A stretch of DNA of 64,000 nt from Pseudoduganella aquatica (lineage in GTDB: Bacteria > Pseudomonadota > Gammaproteobacteria > Burkholderiales > Burkholderiaceae_D): assembly GCF_009857595.1 (NCBI RefSeq), contig NZ_WWCU01000005.1, positions 124,001 to 188,000 on the forward strand, read 5' to 3'. The position numbers and the translations under genes were made by a program. A model generated the notes under the pieces. It searched no databases and was not told the DNA's origin. It was given only the letters and a program-made list of their open reading frames with translations. This document shows positions 35,469 to 46,058 of the stretch, piece by piece (the stretch's first letter is position 1; each line of letters begins with the position of its first letter).

Positions 35469-37160
35469 TCAGCGGCGCTCGCGCTGCCAGAGGGCGAGCA
35501 TGGCGGCCGCGCAAATCAGCGCGAAGGGCCATGACGGGAATGGCGCGCGCGGGCTGCTTGCAGCTACCGCTTCAGGAGAGCGCGCGGCATAGCGGGCAGT
35601 GGCGTCCTGGCGCAAGGCTTGCTGCCATTGCGGCCAGTCGCTGGCGGCATAGATGTAGACGCGGTGTTCGGACGCGCCGCTGCGCAGCGTGAGCCAGCCG
35701 GCTTGCTGCGGCAGGAATGCGGCGCACACCATTTCGGCTTGGGCACGACGCGCTTGCCACACCAGGCCTGGCTGCACGGCTAGGCCGGCCTGTCCATCAA
35801 TGTGCAAGCTGCTTCCAGCCTCGGCGCCCTGGACGCAGATCTCGGTGCGCAAGCCTGCCACGGGCATCGGGTCCGGCTGCTGCCAAGCGAGCTTCTGCGT
35901 GGCGCCGGCGGCGGCCTTGTCGAACAGCGCTTGCCACCACTGGCCGAGCGCGGCGGGCGACGAGATGGCGTAGCGGTGCCAGTCCGATACGCCTACCCAA
36001 GCAATGCTGCCTTTCTTCCATTCGCGCTGCCACAGCCAGTGCTGGCCTTTGCCATCGACAGCTACGGCACTCCAGCCTTCGCCCGGCTGGGATGCAGGAT
36101 TGAGGGAGGCAGGCGGCATGGCGAGCTGTTCGCTGTTCACGCTGAACTGGCGGACATCTTCCTTTTCCGTGGTCGGGTTTTGGGGCACGAGGCGCAGCGC
36201 CAGGTCCCGCTGCCAGATCGCGGCGCTGGACGCGTTGCCACCCAGGATAAGCAGCGGAACGCCCTGCCCTGTTTGCGCCAGCAGCGCGGTGCGCGCGGGG
36301 GCGGACAGGGATTCAAACCAGGCCGCATCGACCACTTGCCCGTTGGGCTCGGCCAGGTCGGCGCGCGCGGATTCGCTGCGGCTCAGGCCTTTACCCAGAG
36401 TGGTCTGCCAGTCCAGCAAGGCGCCGCTGTCGGACAGGAGCTGGTTCAGCGCGCGCGCGTCGAACGAGGGAGCGCCGAAGCGGCCGATGATTTGCAGCGG
36501 GACCGGCGGCGTGACTTGCAGCGGCACGGGGCCTTGTGCGACGGTCTTCCCGGCCGCGTCGAGCAGGCGGGCCTGCAGCAGCATCTGTTCGGCCAGCGGC
36601 GGTTGCCAGGTCAGCGAGAGCGCGGCGGACTGGCTGGGCGGTTTAGCGGCTTGGGACGACTCTGCCAGCACTTGTCCGTTCTCGGCGAGCAGTTGCAGGC
36701 GCCAGCCGGATTGCGCGCCGGTGTGGCGCGCGGAGAGGATGAAGCTGCGGCCGAGCGGCAGCGTGCGGGGGAATTCGAGGCGCAGCAGATCGCCCTGCGG
36801 CGCAGTCCAGCGCAGTGGGCGCGCTGGCAGGTCGTCCCACTGTGCGGCACGCAAGCCATGGCCGGTCAGCGCGATCGATCCGGACTGCGGCACGGCGAGC
36901 AGCGCGCGCGCCTGGGCGTCGCCCGCAGGCGCGGAAGGCGCACCGGTTGCGATGGCGATTTCGCCGGCGCGGGCGGCAGGCTGCATTGGGGAGGCCAGCA
37001 TGGCGGCCAGCGCCAGTGCGGCCAGCAATGCCAGAAGAGCGTTGAGCGCCTGGTCCCTGCGCACATACAGCGCAGCGCTGAACAGCCCGGCCAGCAGCAC
37101 TCCACCGCTGGCTGCGCCGAAGCTGAAGGCGATGCCGAACATTTCCATGGTTGCCATCAT
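35469..37160 (-). CDS. Large membrane-anchored protein at the end of the TldD/MoxR operon
   Basis: 563 aa, not confidently assigned. Two N-terminal helices (about 8-30 and 38-58) and one C-terminal helix (about 540-557) enclose roughly 480 residues. These look like two beta-rich domains plus an alpha/beta part with PLLILGGNASSAAIW, reminiscent of the glutamine-amidotransferase-like domains found in BatA-type operons. Residues WVGVSDWHRYAISSP suggest a regulatory beta domain. It overlaps the preceding DUF4175-like gene (ATGATG/TGA) and is therefore translationally coupled and the last gene of the operon. Probably the structural partner of the BatA-like and DUF4175-like proteins. Confidence 0.6.
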   Translation of the reverse strand: MMATMEMFGIAFSFGAASGGVLLAGLFSAALYVRRDQALNALLALLAALALAAMLASPMQPAARAGEIAIATGAPSAPAGDAQARALLAVPQSGSIALTGHGLRAAQWDDLPARPLRWTAPQGDLLRLEFPRTLPLGRSFILSARHTGAQSGWRLQLLAENGQVLAESSQAAKPPSQSAALSLTWQPPLAEQMLLQARLLDAAGKTVAQGPVPLQVTPPVPLQIIGRFGAPSFDARALNQLLSDSGALLDWQTTLGKGLSRSESARADLAEPNGQVVDAAWFESLSAPARTALLAQTGQGVPLLILGGNASSAAIWQRDLALRLVPQNPTTEKEDVRQFSVNSEQLAMPPASLNPASQPGEGWSAVAVDGKGQHWLWQREWKKGSIAWVGVSDWHRYAISSPAALGQWWQALFDKAAAGATQKLAWQQPDPMPVAGLRTEICVQGAEAGSSLHIDGQAGLAVQPGLVWQARRAQAEMVCAAFLPQQAGWLTLRSGASEHRVYIYAASDWPQWQQALRQDATARYAARSPEAVAASSPRAPFPSWPFALICAAAMLALWQRERR

Positions 37161-39232
37161 GGCTGCTCCTTGCTGCGCCAGGCCTGGCGGAATTTACTGT
37201 CGGACTGCGGTTTCGCCTGCAGCACCACGGCCGCTTCGGTGAGCGTGGCGCGCAGGTAGGCACGCAGCACGGCGCGGCAGCTGGTGCAGCCGTCCGCCAC
37301 ATCCTGCACGGCGCGCTGCGCAGCCAGCTTCTGTTCGTCGCCTCCGATGCGTTCGGCGATGATGCTGCGCGCACTCTTGCTCCACAAGGCGGGCAACGCT
37401 CCGTTGCCGGCCAGCGCTTGCACCAGCTCGCGCACATCCTGCGGTACCTTGTCGTCCGCCGCGCCCTGCGCGCGCTTGTAGCTTTGCGCGCCGACCACGT
37501 CGCCGGTCAGGCGCTTTTCTTCCTTGATGGCGGGCGGCACAAAGGCGGTACGGTGCAGATAAACGCGCTCGGCCTGCTGCAGTTCCTTGATGGCGTCCAG
37601 CGCCTTGTACTCCGGCGCCAGCGCCGCCTTGGGCAACATGGCGCGCAGCTGCTTCTCGGAGTCCCACATGGCCTTGAGCGCGCGGCGCAGCACTTCCTTG
37701 GTCTTGGGATCGAAGATGGTGGCGTTGTCCGTTTCGTCGTGCTTGTGGCCAAACTCGGCGACGATGCTGGCCATGCTGCCGTCCTTGAAACCGCCTGTAC
37801 CTTCAGCGTGGCCTGCCTGATGGCCTTCGTCGTGTCCATGCTCGTCGCCGAACAGGGTGGATTCCTCGCCCAGGAACTGGCCGTAGCGCAAGCGCAGGGC
37901 CGACTGGTCGCCTGCGATGGACTCGCTGCGTTCGCGCAGCGTGGCGGCGTTCAGGCGAGGCATGTCGGCCACCAGCTGCTCGGTGTCGATAATGATCTGG
38001 CGCTGGCTGCGCAAGCTCTCCGGCTTGACCAGGGTAGGCAGTGCGGAGGAATCCAGGCTTTCGGTTTGCGGCCCGGGCAGGCGCAGCGTGTAGGTTGGCG
38101 TCTGCACGGTGTGCGGCTGGCCGGGGGCATTGTCCGTTGCGCGGACGAAGAAGTACAGCTCGTCGCCAGGCTCCATGCCCAGTTCTGCAAGCGGCCAGTT
38201 CTTCTGCCAGTTGCGCGTGCGCGGATCCGGCGATTGAGGCAGCGGCATTTCGCGGTCGCTGAAACGGATGTTCTCGCCGCTGCCGCGCGCCAGCGTCAAG
38301 TGCAGGCTGGCGCGCACGATGCCGTAGTCGTCGCGCGCCGAGACGGACAACTGCACGGACTGCGTACCGGCAGGCAGGATCTGGATCGCTTCGGCGGGTG
38401 CGGTGATCGCCACTTGCGGCGCCTGGTCTATGGTGACGCGGATATTGTGGCGGCTGCCTGCTCCGCCGCGCACGCGCCAGAAGATGGATTCGGTGGCGGT
38501 CCAGCTGGCGCAGTCCTTCGTTAACGCAAGCGTCTGGCCGTCGCTCAGTTCCAGGGTGGCGGGCGGCTCGCCGCTGCGCTTGTAGCACCATTGCACCTGG
38601 CTGTGCTGCGGAACCTGGATGTCGGCGGCACCGGATTCGAAGGCGGCGGCTTTGGTGTATGCGGGCGGGGTGACGCGCAGGACGATTTCGCCGGGGGCGG
38701 CTGGTTGGGACTGGCTGGCGGATTTGCCGCCTGTGCTTGCGGGAACGCTCCGGGTTTGCTGCCAGGCGTAGGCCGACGCGGCGCACAGCAGGCTGGCAAT
38801 GATGGGCAGGAGCGTGAAGCGGATGCGGGTGCGGGCGATGGCGCGGTAGTCTTCCTCGCGCAGCACCTCGAGCAGGCGGGCTTGCAGGCGGTTGCGCTGG
38901 AGGCGGGCCACCGGGGTGGCGGGTTCGGTGGCGAGCAGGGTGCTGCTGTCTTCCAGCGCAGGCACGGCGGCGTCCAGCCAGCGCGCCCATTCGGCGCGGA
39001 CGCGGCGCTGCAGGGCGCGCAGGTCGAGAGCGAACCAAATCAGCCACGCGGCCGGCAGCAGGATGGTGGCGGCTTTCGTTACGGCGGAAAGCGGAGCTGG
39101 CCGCAGCAGTGCGAACAGCATCAGCGCCAGCAGCGGCAGCAGCGCGGCGGCCCACAGCGGTGCGCGGCGCAGCAGGATGGCGCGCCACAATCGGCGCAGC
39201 ACGGTGGAGCGGAAGTCAGCGTCGGCGGACAT
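37157..39232 (-). CDS. DUF4175-like membrane protein
   Basis: 691 aa. Two helices near the N-terminus (about 25-45 and 55-72), another at about 140-160, then a long extracytoplasmic part. That part contains Ig-like beta repeats (VTPPAYTKAAAFESG, DDYGIVRASLHLTL, ELYFFVRATDN), typical of DUF4175 proteins. A histidine-rich stretch (DEHGHDEGHQAGH) in the middle may bind metal, and a CTSC motif lies near the C-terminus. It overlaps the BatA-like gene by 17 bp. In other genomes such proteins accompany MoxR/DUF58/BatA genes; the function is unknown. Confidence 0.65.
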   Translation of the reverse strand: MSADADFRSTVLRRLWRAILLRRAPLWAAALLPLLALMLFALLRPAPLSAVTKAATILLPAAWLIWFALDLRALQRRVRAEWARWLDAAVPALEDSSTLLATEPATPVARLQRNRLQARLLEVLREEDYRAIARTRIRFTLLPIIASLLCAASAYAWQQTRSVPASTGGKSASQSQPAAPGEIVLRVTPPAYTKAAAFESGAADIQVPQHSQVQWCYKRSGEPPATLELSDGQTLALTKDCASWTATESIFWRVRGGAGSRHNIRVTIDQAPQVAITAPAEAIQILPAGTQSVQLSVSARDDYGIVRASLHLTLARGSGENIRFSDREMPLPQSPDPRTRNWQKNWPLAELGMEPGDELYFFVRATDNAPGQPHTVQTPTYTLRLPGPQTESLDSSALPTLVKPESLRSQRQIIIDTEQLVADMPRLNAATLRERSESIAGDQSALRLRYGQFLGEESTLFGDEHGHDEGHQAGHAEGTGGFKDGSMASIVAEFGHKHDETDNATIFDPKTKEVLRRALKAMWDSEKQLRAMLPKAALAPEYKALDAIKELQQAERVYLHRTAFVPPAIKEEKRLTGDVVGAQSYKRAQGAADDKVPQDVRELVQALAGNGALPALWSKSARSIIAERIGGDEQKLAAQRAVQDVADGCTSCRAVLRAYLRATLTEAAVVLQAKPQSDSKFRQAWRSKEQP

Positions 39233-40283
39233 GGGTCATCAGGCGTTCAAGGGCAAACAGGGCCAACAGCAGGTAGGCAAGCCAGGCAGCGGGCGGCGTG
39301 TTGGGCATGGCCAAGGGCGAATTGCGGCGCGGGGCGAGCTGCATCGCGGGCATGGGGTATGGCTGGACAGGCTGGGCAAGCGACTGCCAGGTTTCGTAGA
39401 GGGCGCGGGCGGCGTCGGCGGTTTGCGGGGGCATGGCGGCGGAGGTCCACAAGCGGCCTTGCGGGCTGCTGGCGATCTGCAGCTGCAGGCCGTTGATGGC
39501 GAGCGGCGGGCTCGCGGCATCGGTGGCGCCGAGTGCGGCCGGCCTGGCGGATGGCGGCAGCCACCACAATGGCGCGTGCCAGCCGGGCGGCGGCGCGGCC
39601 TGCGAGTCCCACACGATCAGCTCTGTTTCGGAGCTGGGTTTGTCTTCAATCAGGTAGCGGCTGCCGTCGGCTGCCTCGAAGGCCGCGAACATCGCGCGCC
39701 AGGCGGCCAGGCGCTCCACTGGCGCGGCTACGACAACGCTGCGCTGCGTGCGCGGCGCGGAGGCCGTGGACGTGGCGGCGGGCAGTAGGCGGATGTCCAC
39801 GGCGTGGGCCAGTGGCGGGAGCTGGGAGGGCATGGGGATGGATTCGGCCAGGACCAGCATGCGCGCGCCGGGGCGCCATTCGCTTTCGTTCGCTTGCAGC
39901 CATTGCAGGGCATCCGGCGGCAGCGGAATTTGCGGCGCGGCGCTCAGGCCGGCGGTGGCGATTTGCTGCTTGATCCACGCCGGCGCCCGGGCGTCGGCAC
40001 GGGCCGCCAGCGCGGGCGAGATGAAGACGGTGTCTCCGCGCCACGGCATGGTGGTGGCGGCGAGCCAGGCGATCAGGGCGGCCAGCAGCAGGCAGCGCAA
40101 CGCCAGCAGTATCAGGTCTTCCCAGCGCCAGATGCGCGCGGTCTGCGGCGGGGCGGCGGGCAGGAAGCGGGCTGTTGCCAGCGGCTCGGATTTGACGCGC
40201 TGGCGCTTCTGGCGATGCCACCAGATGGGCAGCAGCAGCACGGGCAAGGCGAGCCACCACAGGGCGAGTGCGCTGGAGATCAT
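39216..40283 (-). CDS. BatA-domain (aerotolerance operon type) membrane protein
   Basis: 355 aa. It starts with the BatA-type helix ALALWWLALPVLLLPIWWHR, then a second helix (about 58-76, LILLALRCLLLAALIAWL), an extracytoplasmic region of about 240 residues, and a C-terminal helix (about 330-348). The BatA N-terminal module is fused in many bacteria to vWA domains; here no MIDAS motif is apparent. The ATG overlaps the DUF58 stop (ATGA), so translation is coupled. It likely forms a membrane complex with DUF58 and the MoxR ATPase. Confidence 0.72.
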   Translation of the reverse strand: MISSALALWWLALPVLLLPIWWHRQKRQRVKSEPLATARFLPAAPPQTARIWRWEDLILLALRCLLLAALIAWLAATTMPWRGDTVFISPALAARADARAPAWIKQQIATAGLSAAPQIPLPPDALQWLQANESEWRPGARMLVLAESIPMPSQLPPLAHAVDIRLLPAATSTASAPRTQRSVVVAAPVERLAAWRAMFAAFEAADGSRYLIEDKPSSETELIVWDSQAAPPPGWHAPLWWLPPSARPAALGATDAASPPLAINGLQLQIASSPQGRLWTSAAMPPQTADAARALYETWQSLAQPVQPYPMPAMQLAPRRNSPLAMPNTPPAAWLAYLLLALFALERLMTHVRRR

Positions 40284-41200
40284 CGTGCCCTCGCTCGCGG
40301 CGACGCCAGTTGCAGCCAGCCGCGCAGCACCGCGGTCAGCGGCTGCTCAACGCGTGCTTCGTAATAAGGGATGTCGTGCTGGCGGCATGCCGCGCCAACA
40401 CCGGCAAAGTGCGCTTCCAGCGCGGCGCGGTACGCGGCGCGGCCCGATTCCGTCAGCATATGCAGGCCTGCGGCGTTGGCGTCCGATGGCGGCATGCCGC
40501 CTTCCAGGTCGCGGTAGCCGGAACCGGGGTTGAAGCTGGCGTCCACTTCGGCCTGGGTGCGCACGGCCAGCAGGCGCACGTCGTGCTGCATATGGCGCAA
40601 GCGCAGCAGCGCTTCGGACAATGGCGACGGCCATTCCAGGCAATCGCTGGCAGCGAAAACGAGGCTGGGCGCGCGCGCGAAATGCAGGCTGGATTTGAGC
40701 GCGGCCGCGTCCGGCAGCGCGCCTTGCGGCCGGGCCTTGGACAACTGCGCCAGCACGCGCTGCAACTGGCGCGGACCGCGCGAGGCGGGCGTGAATTCGG
40801 TGCGGCCGTCGGTGCAGACCACCAGCCCGAAGGCGTCCCCCTGCCGCTGCGCGACGGCGGCGATGCAGCCCAGCACCGTGGCGGCGAAGCGCAGCTTGTC
40901 CACCTTCGGCACCTGGCGGCTCGGCTCGGACATGGACGCGGTGGCGTCCAGCCAGAGCCAGGTGGCGACGTGGCTGTCGCGCTCCGCTTCGCGCACGTAG
41001 TAGCGGTCCGCGCGCGCCAGCAGCTTCCAGTCCACGCGGCGCCACTCGTCGCCCGGCGCGTAAGCCCGGTACTCGGAGAACTCCACGCCCGCGCCGCGCT
41101 CGCGGCCCGCGTGGATGCCGTGGCCCAGCCCCGCCAGCACGTGGCGGATGACCAGGTCCAGGTCGTTGGTGTGCGCCAGCAGCGCAGGAGAATCCAGCAT
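40280..41200 (-). CDS. DUF58 domain protein
   Basis: 306 aa. The DUF58 core is plain: GIHAGRERGAGVEFSEYRAY followed by DEWRRVDWKLLARADRYYVRE. A vWA-like fold follows, with WLWLDATASMSEPS (DxTxS, a partial MIDAS) and later LVFAASDCLEW. DUF58 proteins are regular partners of MoxR ATPases and are thought to be their substrates or adaptors. The start ATG is the second of two carried on a perfect 14-bp tandem repeat; the first copy opens only a four-codon frame. No membrane helix. Lies 25 bp after the MoxR stop. Confidence 0.85.
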   Translation of the reverse strand: MLDSPALLAHTNDLDLVIRHVLAGLGHGIHAGRERGAGVEFSEYRAYAPGDEWRRVDWKLLARADRYYVREAERDSHVATWLWLDATASMSEPSRQVPKVDKLRFAATVLGCIAAVAQRQGDAFGLVVCTDGRTEFTPASRGPRQLQRVLAQLSKARPQGALPDAAALKSSLHFARAPSLVFAASDCLEWPSPLSEALLRLRHMQHDVRLLAVRTQAEVDASFNPGSGYRDLEGGMPPSDANAAGLHMLTESGRAAYRAALEAHFAGVGAACRQHDIPYYEARVEQPLTAVLRGWLQLASPRARAR

Positions 41201-41217
41201 CAGGAATCCAGCATCAG
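41190..41217. repeat. Perfect 14-bp tandem duplication at the DUF58 start codon
   Basis: GAATCCAGCATCAG occurs twice head to tail (41190-41203 and 41204-41217). Each copy carries an ATG on the minus strand. The upstream ATG reads Met-Leu-Asp-Ser-stop, while the downstream one opens the real gene. Confidence 0.9.
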
Positions 41218-41225
41218 CGTGTGGG

Positions 41226-42220
<995 letters not shown>

Positions 42221-42224
<4 letters not shown>

Positions 42225-42841
42225 GCTCCCAATGCGTACTGAATTATGTTGACCGCGAAGCGGGTGTTGTCCACCACCAGCCAGCGCTTGTTGCGGAAGT
42301 CGTAGTCCCACTCGCAGCCGTAGTCCTTGTTGCTGTATAAGACCCGCACCCGGCCGCCGAACTCGATGGCCTTCAGGTAGTCGTGCACCAGGTCGTCGCC
42401 CCAGCCGTTCAGCTCCACGCTGGTGTTGGGCGGGCCGTCGAATTTGAAGAAGCTCGAATACACCGGATGGTTGTTCGGGATCTTGTGCAGCGCCTTCGGA
42501 CCGAACATCCTGGCCAGTTCGGCTTCGAAGGACTTGGCGAACAGGCCGTCGATATCGTGGTTGCAATCGTCCACGAAGACGAAACCACCACCCCGCACAT
42601 AGCGCTCGAAGTTCTTGCGCTCGGCGGGGGTGAACTGCACCAGCTTGTGTCCGGCCAGGTAGCAGAACGGCGCTTCGAGCATGCGGGGGTCGGACAGCGC
42701 CACGATGCGTTCGACGGGGTCAACCCGCAGGGTCGTGTATTCGACCAGCGAGTTGAGCACGTTGCTCGGCATGCGGATGTCCACGTCCCAGTCGCCGGAC
42801 TCGTAAGTCAGGCGGGTGAAGTAGAAGTCGAAGCTGGCCAT
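42221..42841 (-). CDS. DUF4159 domain protein
   Basis: 206 aa from ATG 42841; a TTG two codons upstream is possible. The sequence FDFYFTRLTYESGDWDVDIRM, then FCYLAGHKLVQFTPAERKNFERYVRGGGFVFVDDC, and NNHPVYSSFFKFDGPP match DUF4159, which has a flavodoxin/glutamine-amidotransferase-like fold. No signal peptide is seen, although many DUF4159 proteins are exported. Function unknown; it is a frequent neighbour of MoxR operons. It is preceded by a 108-bp gap with a pair of palindromic repeats. Confidence 0.82.
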
Positions 42842-42865
42842 GCTCAAAGGTCCCTGGCGGCGCCT

Positions 42866-42943
42866 GGCGGGTTACGGCTACGCCTAACCCGCCCTACGCA
42901 TGCTCGGCGGGCCGTAGGGCGGGTTAGCGCAGCGTAACCCGCC
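42866..42943. repeat. Paired REP-like palindromic repeat (copy 1)
   Basis: Two inverted units flank a short spacer: GGCGGGTTACGG...CCTAACCCGCCCTACG (42866-42898) and its inverse GTAGGGCGGGTTAGCG...CGTAACCCGCC (42913-42943). Each is itself a hairpin. The same units recur near 45964, 52607 and 56993. It lies between tldE and the DUF4159 gene inside the operon. Confidence 0.88.
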
Positions 42944-42949
42944 AAGCGC

Positions 42950-44287
42950 TTAGACAGCATCGGACAAGGATGTGAAGTTGAAGTCGCGCACCTTCATGGC
43001 CGGCAGCAGCATCTGGAACCCGGCGTTGACGCCGCCCACCACGGTGGGCTTGCCCAGTTCTTCGATGTTGTTGAGCATGGCGACCGGACTTTCGTTGAAG
43101 CGGAAGTTCTTGATCGGATGCTTGATCTTGCCGTTCTCGATGTAGAAAGTGCCGTCGCGGGTAAGGCCCGTCAGCAGCTGCGACTGTGGGTCCACCATGC
43201 GGATGTACCAGGTGCGCGTCACCAGCACCCCCTTCTTGGTGCTGGCGATCAGTTCCGCGGTGCTCTTGCTGCCGCCGGACATGATGATGTTGCCGTGGCG
43301 GCCGATGGCGCGCTTGCCCTGCTTCTGCGCCCAGAAGCGCGTGTAGTCCAGGCCCGCCACCACGCCGTTCTTGATGATGTCCGCGCGTTCGCGCGCCAGC
43401 ATGGACGAACCGTCCCACGGCAGCACCGGCACTTCCGGATTCCACGGGTCGGCCCAGACGTTGACCTGTTCGTCGTACAGCTTCTCGCCCACGCGGTTGC
43501 CGCCGCCCTTTTTCGACAGGTAGCTGCGGCCCTCGTCCGCCTGGCGCGCGTCCAGCGCGCCGAACATGAAACTCAGCATGTCGGAGGTTGCGTCCGGCTC
43601 CAGGATCACGGTGTAGCGGCCCGGCTCCAGCGCCTTGGCGTCCACCGAGCGCGCCGCTTTTTCGATGGCGATGTTGGACGCTTCCAGCGCGTCGAACTTG
43701 CCGGCGTCGTTGGCGTAGCGCTTGGCCCAGCCGGAACCGCGACCGTCTTCGGTGCGGGTGGTGACGGTGAAGCCGAGATTGGTCAGCTCCTGGTAGCCGA
43801 ACACGCCCTTGGAGTTGGCGTGCGCAGAGAAGGCCGTGCGGTCGTCGAAGAAGCCGGCCGCCTGCAGCTTGGCCTTGCGCGCCGCTTCGATGCTGCGGAA
43901 CGCCACTTCGGCGCGGTACTCCGGATCGATGTCGGCGGTGCGCTTGTTCCAGGTCGGCGTGGCCTTGTACTGCTGCGGCCCCACGGCGGACAGGAACTCC
44001 GGATTCTCCGGCGCCAGGCGCGCCACTTCCTCGGCGCGGCGCACGGCGCGTTCCAGCGACTTGTCATCGAACTCGTTGATGGTGACGGTGCCCACGCGCT
44101 TGCCGAAGGCCACGCTGACGTTGAGCTGCGTGTCTTCGGTCAGGCCGGCGGTGGAGACGGCGTTGTTGGCGTAGCGGATATTGCCGGTGCGGTTGCCGCT
44201 CAGGCTCACCTGGCACTCATCGGCCTTGGAGTAGGCGATGGTCTTGTCGCAAACGCGCTTTGCTTCTTCCTGGGTCAGAAATTTCAT
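42950..44287 (-). CDS. TldE/PmbA-like protein (second pair)
   Basis: 445 aa from ATG 44287 (upstream in-frame codons overlap tldD and are not used). TldE signature stretches: GNIRYANNAVSTAGL, DDKSLERAVRRAEEVARLAPENPEF, GRYTVILEPDATSDML and the C-terminal LTGLTRDGTFYIENGKIKHP, ending DFNFTSLSDAV. It has no metal-binding HExxxH, as expected for the TldE partner of a TldD-TldE protease. There is no signal peptide although the adjacent TldD has a Tat-like one. It follows tldD by 14 bp. Closely related to the copy at 46059-47396. Confidence 0.88.
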   Translation of the reverse strand: MKFLTQEEAKRVCDKTIAYSKADECQVSLSGNRTGNIRYANNAVSTAGLTEDTQLNVSVAFGKRVGTVTINEFDDKSLERAVRRAEEVARLAPENPEFLSAVGPQQYKATPTWNKRTADIDPEYRAEVAFRSIEAARKAKLQAAGFFDDRTAFSAHANSKGVFGYQELTNLGFTVTTRTEDGRGSGWAKRYANDAGKFDALEASNIAIEKAARSVDAKALEPGRYTVILEPDATSDMLSFMFGALDARQADEGRSYLSKKGGGNRVGEKLYDEQVNVWADPWNPEVPVLPWDGSSMLARERADIIKNGVVAGLDYTRFWAQKQGKRAIGRHGNIIMSGGSKSTAELIASTKKGVLVTRTWYIRMVDPQSQLLTGLTRDGTFYIENGKIKHPIKNFRFNESPVAMLNNIEELGKPTVVGGVNAGFQMLLPAMKVRDFNFTSLSDAV

Positions 44288-44301
44288 CTTGCAGTGACTC
44301 C

Positions 44302-45939
44302 TTAGCCGATCTTGCGGGCGGTGTTGATAACGTTGACGCCGTTGAAGCGCGTGGTGCTCGAACCGTGCGACACGGCGCTGACCTGCGATGGCTGGCCCTT
44401 GCCGTCGAAGAAGGAGCCGCCCATGCGCCAGTCGCGCTCGTCGCACATGGCGGAGCACGCGTTCCAGAATTCCTGGGTGTTGGACTGGTAGGCCACGTCC
44501 TCCAGCGGCTGGGTGATCTTGCCGTCCTTGATCTCGTAGTACAGCTGGCCGCCGAACTGGAAGTTGTAGCGCTGCTGGTCGATCGAGAAGGAACCGCGCC
44601 CGGCGATGTAGATGCCCTTCTTCACGTCCTTCACCATCTCGTCCGGCGTGAGCTGCTTCTTGCCCGCCTGCAGGGAGACGTTGGGCATGCGCTGGAACTG
44701 CACGCTGCTCCAGCTGTCCGCATACGAGCAGCCGTGCGATTCTTTTTCGCCGATGATGTGGGCCTGGTCGCGCGTGGCCTGGTAGTTCACCAGTATGCCG
44801 TCCTTGATGATGTCCCAGCGCTTGCACTGCACGCCTTCGTCGTCGTAGCCGGCGGTGGCCAGCGCGCCCGGCGCGGTCTTGTCCGCCACGAAGTTGACGA
44901 TGTCGGAGCCGTACTTGAATTTCTTCGACTGCCATTTGTCCAGCGTGGCGAAACTGGTGCCGGCGTAGTTGGCCTCGTAGCCCAGCACGCGGTCCAGCTC
45001 CGTGGCGTGGCCGACGGATTCGTGGATGGTCAGGAACAGGTGCTCGGGGCTGAGCACCAGGTCGTACTTGCCCGGCTCCACGGTCTTGGCGGTGAGCTTT
45101 TCGCGCGCCTGCTTGCCGGCTGCGCGGGCGTCCTCGATCAGGTCGTAGCCGTCCTTGTACAGCGTGGTCACGCCGCCCGGCGCGCGCACCTTGTGCTGCG
45201 GCTTGGCGTCGAAGAATTCGTAGCCCATGCCGGCCGGCGAGGACAGGCCCTGGCGGGTGCGGAACTTGCCGCTGGCCTTGTCCACGGCGGTGGCGGTGAA
45301 CGGCGACCACAGGCGATGGATGTCCTGGTCGATATAGGAGCCGTCGGTGGAGGCGAAGTACTTCTGCTGGTTCACCTGGAACAGTGTGGACTGCATGAAG
45401 CTGGCGCCCGCGTCCATGCCGGCCTTGTTGGCGGCGATCAGCATGTCGGCCTTGTCCTTGATGGCCACCGTGCGCCAGTCTTTCTGGAACGGCGTGGCCC
45501 AGGCCACTTCGCCCACGCCCTTGACGGGCGCCAGGCGCACCGGTTCGGCCTGCAGGCGGGCGTTGGCCTTGGCGATGGCCACGGCCTGGCGCGCCGCTTC
45601 GGCCACCGAGTCCAGCGTCATCACGTTGGTGGAGACGAAGCCGTAGGCGCCGTTGGCCAGCACGCGCACGCCCACGCCGCTCGATTCGGTGTTGACGATG
45701 TTTTCCACGTTCAGGTCGCGCGTGGTGATGAACTGGTTCAGGTAGCGGCCGATGCGCACATCGCAGTAGCTGGCGCCGGCCTTGGTGGCGGCGTTCATCG
45801 CGGCGTCGGCCAGCGATTTCTTGAACTGCACGGCCATGGGGTTGAGCAGCTCCTCGGCCGCGATGGCATTGCCGAACACCGGCACCAGCAAGGTGCCGCC
45901 GGTGATGGCGCTGACTTTCAAAAATGTACGTCGTTCCAC
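44302..45939 (-). CDS. TldD-like metalloprotease with Tat-type signal (second pair)
   Basis: 545 aa from GTG 45939, preceded by AGGAGAGATT. The N-terminus [10 protein letters not shown] followed by a hydrophobic stretch and AIAAEE resembles a twin-arginine signal (RRxFLK). The metalloprotease motif is HESVGH (306-311, HExxxH) followed by ATELD, as in TldD. A Cys-rich segment [12 protein letters not shown] near the C-terminus could supply a third ligand. E. coli TldD-TldE is a cytoplasmic peptidase acting on unfolded peptides and maturing microcin B17; export would be a departure. Lies 25 bp after a palindromic repeat pair and is closely related to 47412-49049. Confidence 0.88.
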   Translation of the reverse strand: MERRTFLKVSAITGGTLLVPVFGNAIAAEELLNPMAVQFKKSLADAAMNAATKAGASYCDVRIGRYLNQFITTRDLNVENIVNTESSGVGVRVLANGAYGFVSTNVMTLDSVAEAARQAVAIAKANARLQAEPVRLAPVKGVGEVAWATPFQKDWRTVAIKDKADMLIAANKAGMDAGASFMQSTLFQVNQQKYFASTDGSYIDQDIHRLWSPFTATAVDKASGKFRTRQGLSSPAGMGYEFFDAKPQHKVRAPGGVTTLYKDGYDLIEDARAAGKQAREKLTAKTVEPGKYDLVLSPEHLFLTIHESVGHATELDRVLGYEANYAGTSFATLDKWQSKKFKYGSDIVNFVADKTAPGALATAGYDDEGVQCKRWDIIKDGILVNYQATRDQAHIIGEKESHGCSYADSWSSVQFQRMPNVSLQAGKKQLTPDEMVKDVKKGIYIAGRGSFSIDQQRYNFQFGGQLYYEIKDGKITQPLEDVAYQSNTQEFWNACSAMCDERDWRMGGSFFDGKGQPSQVSAVSHGSSTTRFNGVNVINTARKIG

Positions 45940-45963
45940 AATCTCTCCTGGTTCATCTTGTTT

Positions 45964-46054
45964 GGCGGGTTACGCCTTCGGCTAACCCGCCCTACGTTGT
46001 TTGCACCCGTTGGCGCACAGGCGCGTAGGGCGGGTTAGCGCAGCGTAACCCGCC
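45964..46054. repeat. Paired REP-like palindromic repeat (copy 2)
   Basis: Inverted units at 45964-45996 and 46024-46054 (GGCGGGTTACG...CTAACCCGCCCTACG and its inverse CGTAGGGCGGGTTAG...CGTAACCCGCC), separated by 27 bp. It fills most of the gap between the first tldE and the second tldD, inside the operon. Confidence 0.88.
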
Positions 46055-46058
46055 GGCT

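Noticed and set aside
42866..46054. The GGCGGGTTACG repeats as a CRISPR array or as insertion-sequence ends.
   Set aside because: The units are palindromic, scattered over 14 kb and not regularly spaced. No transposase or cas gene is nearby.
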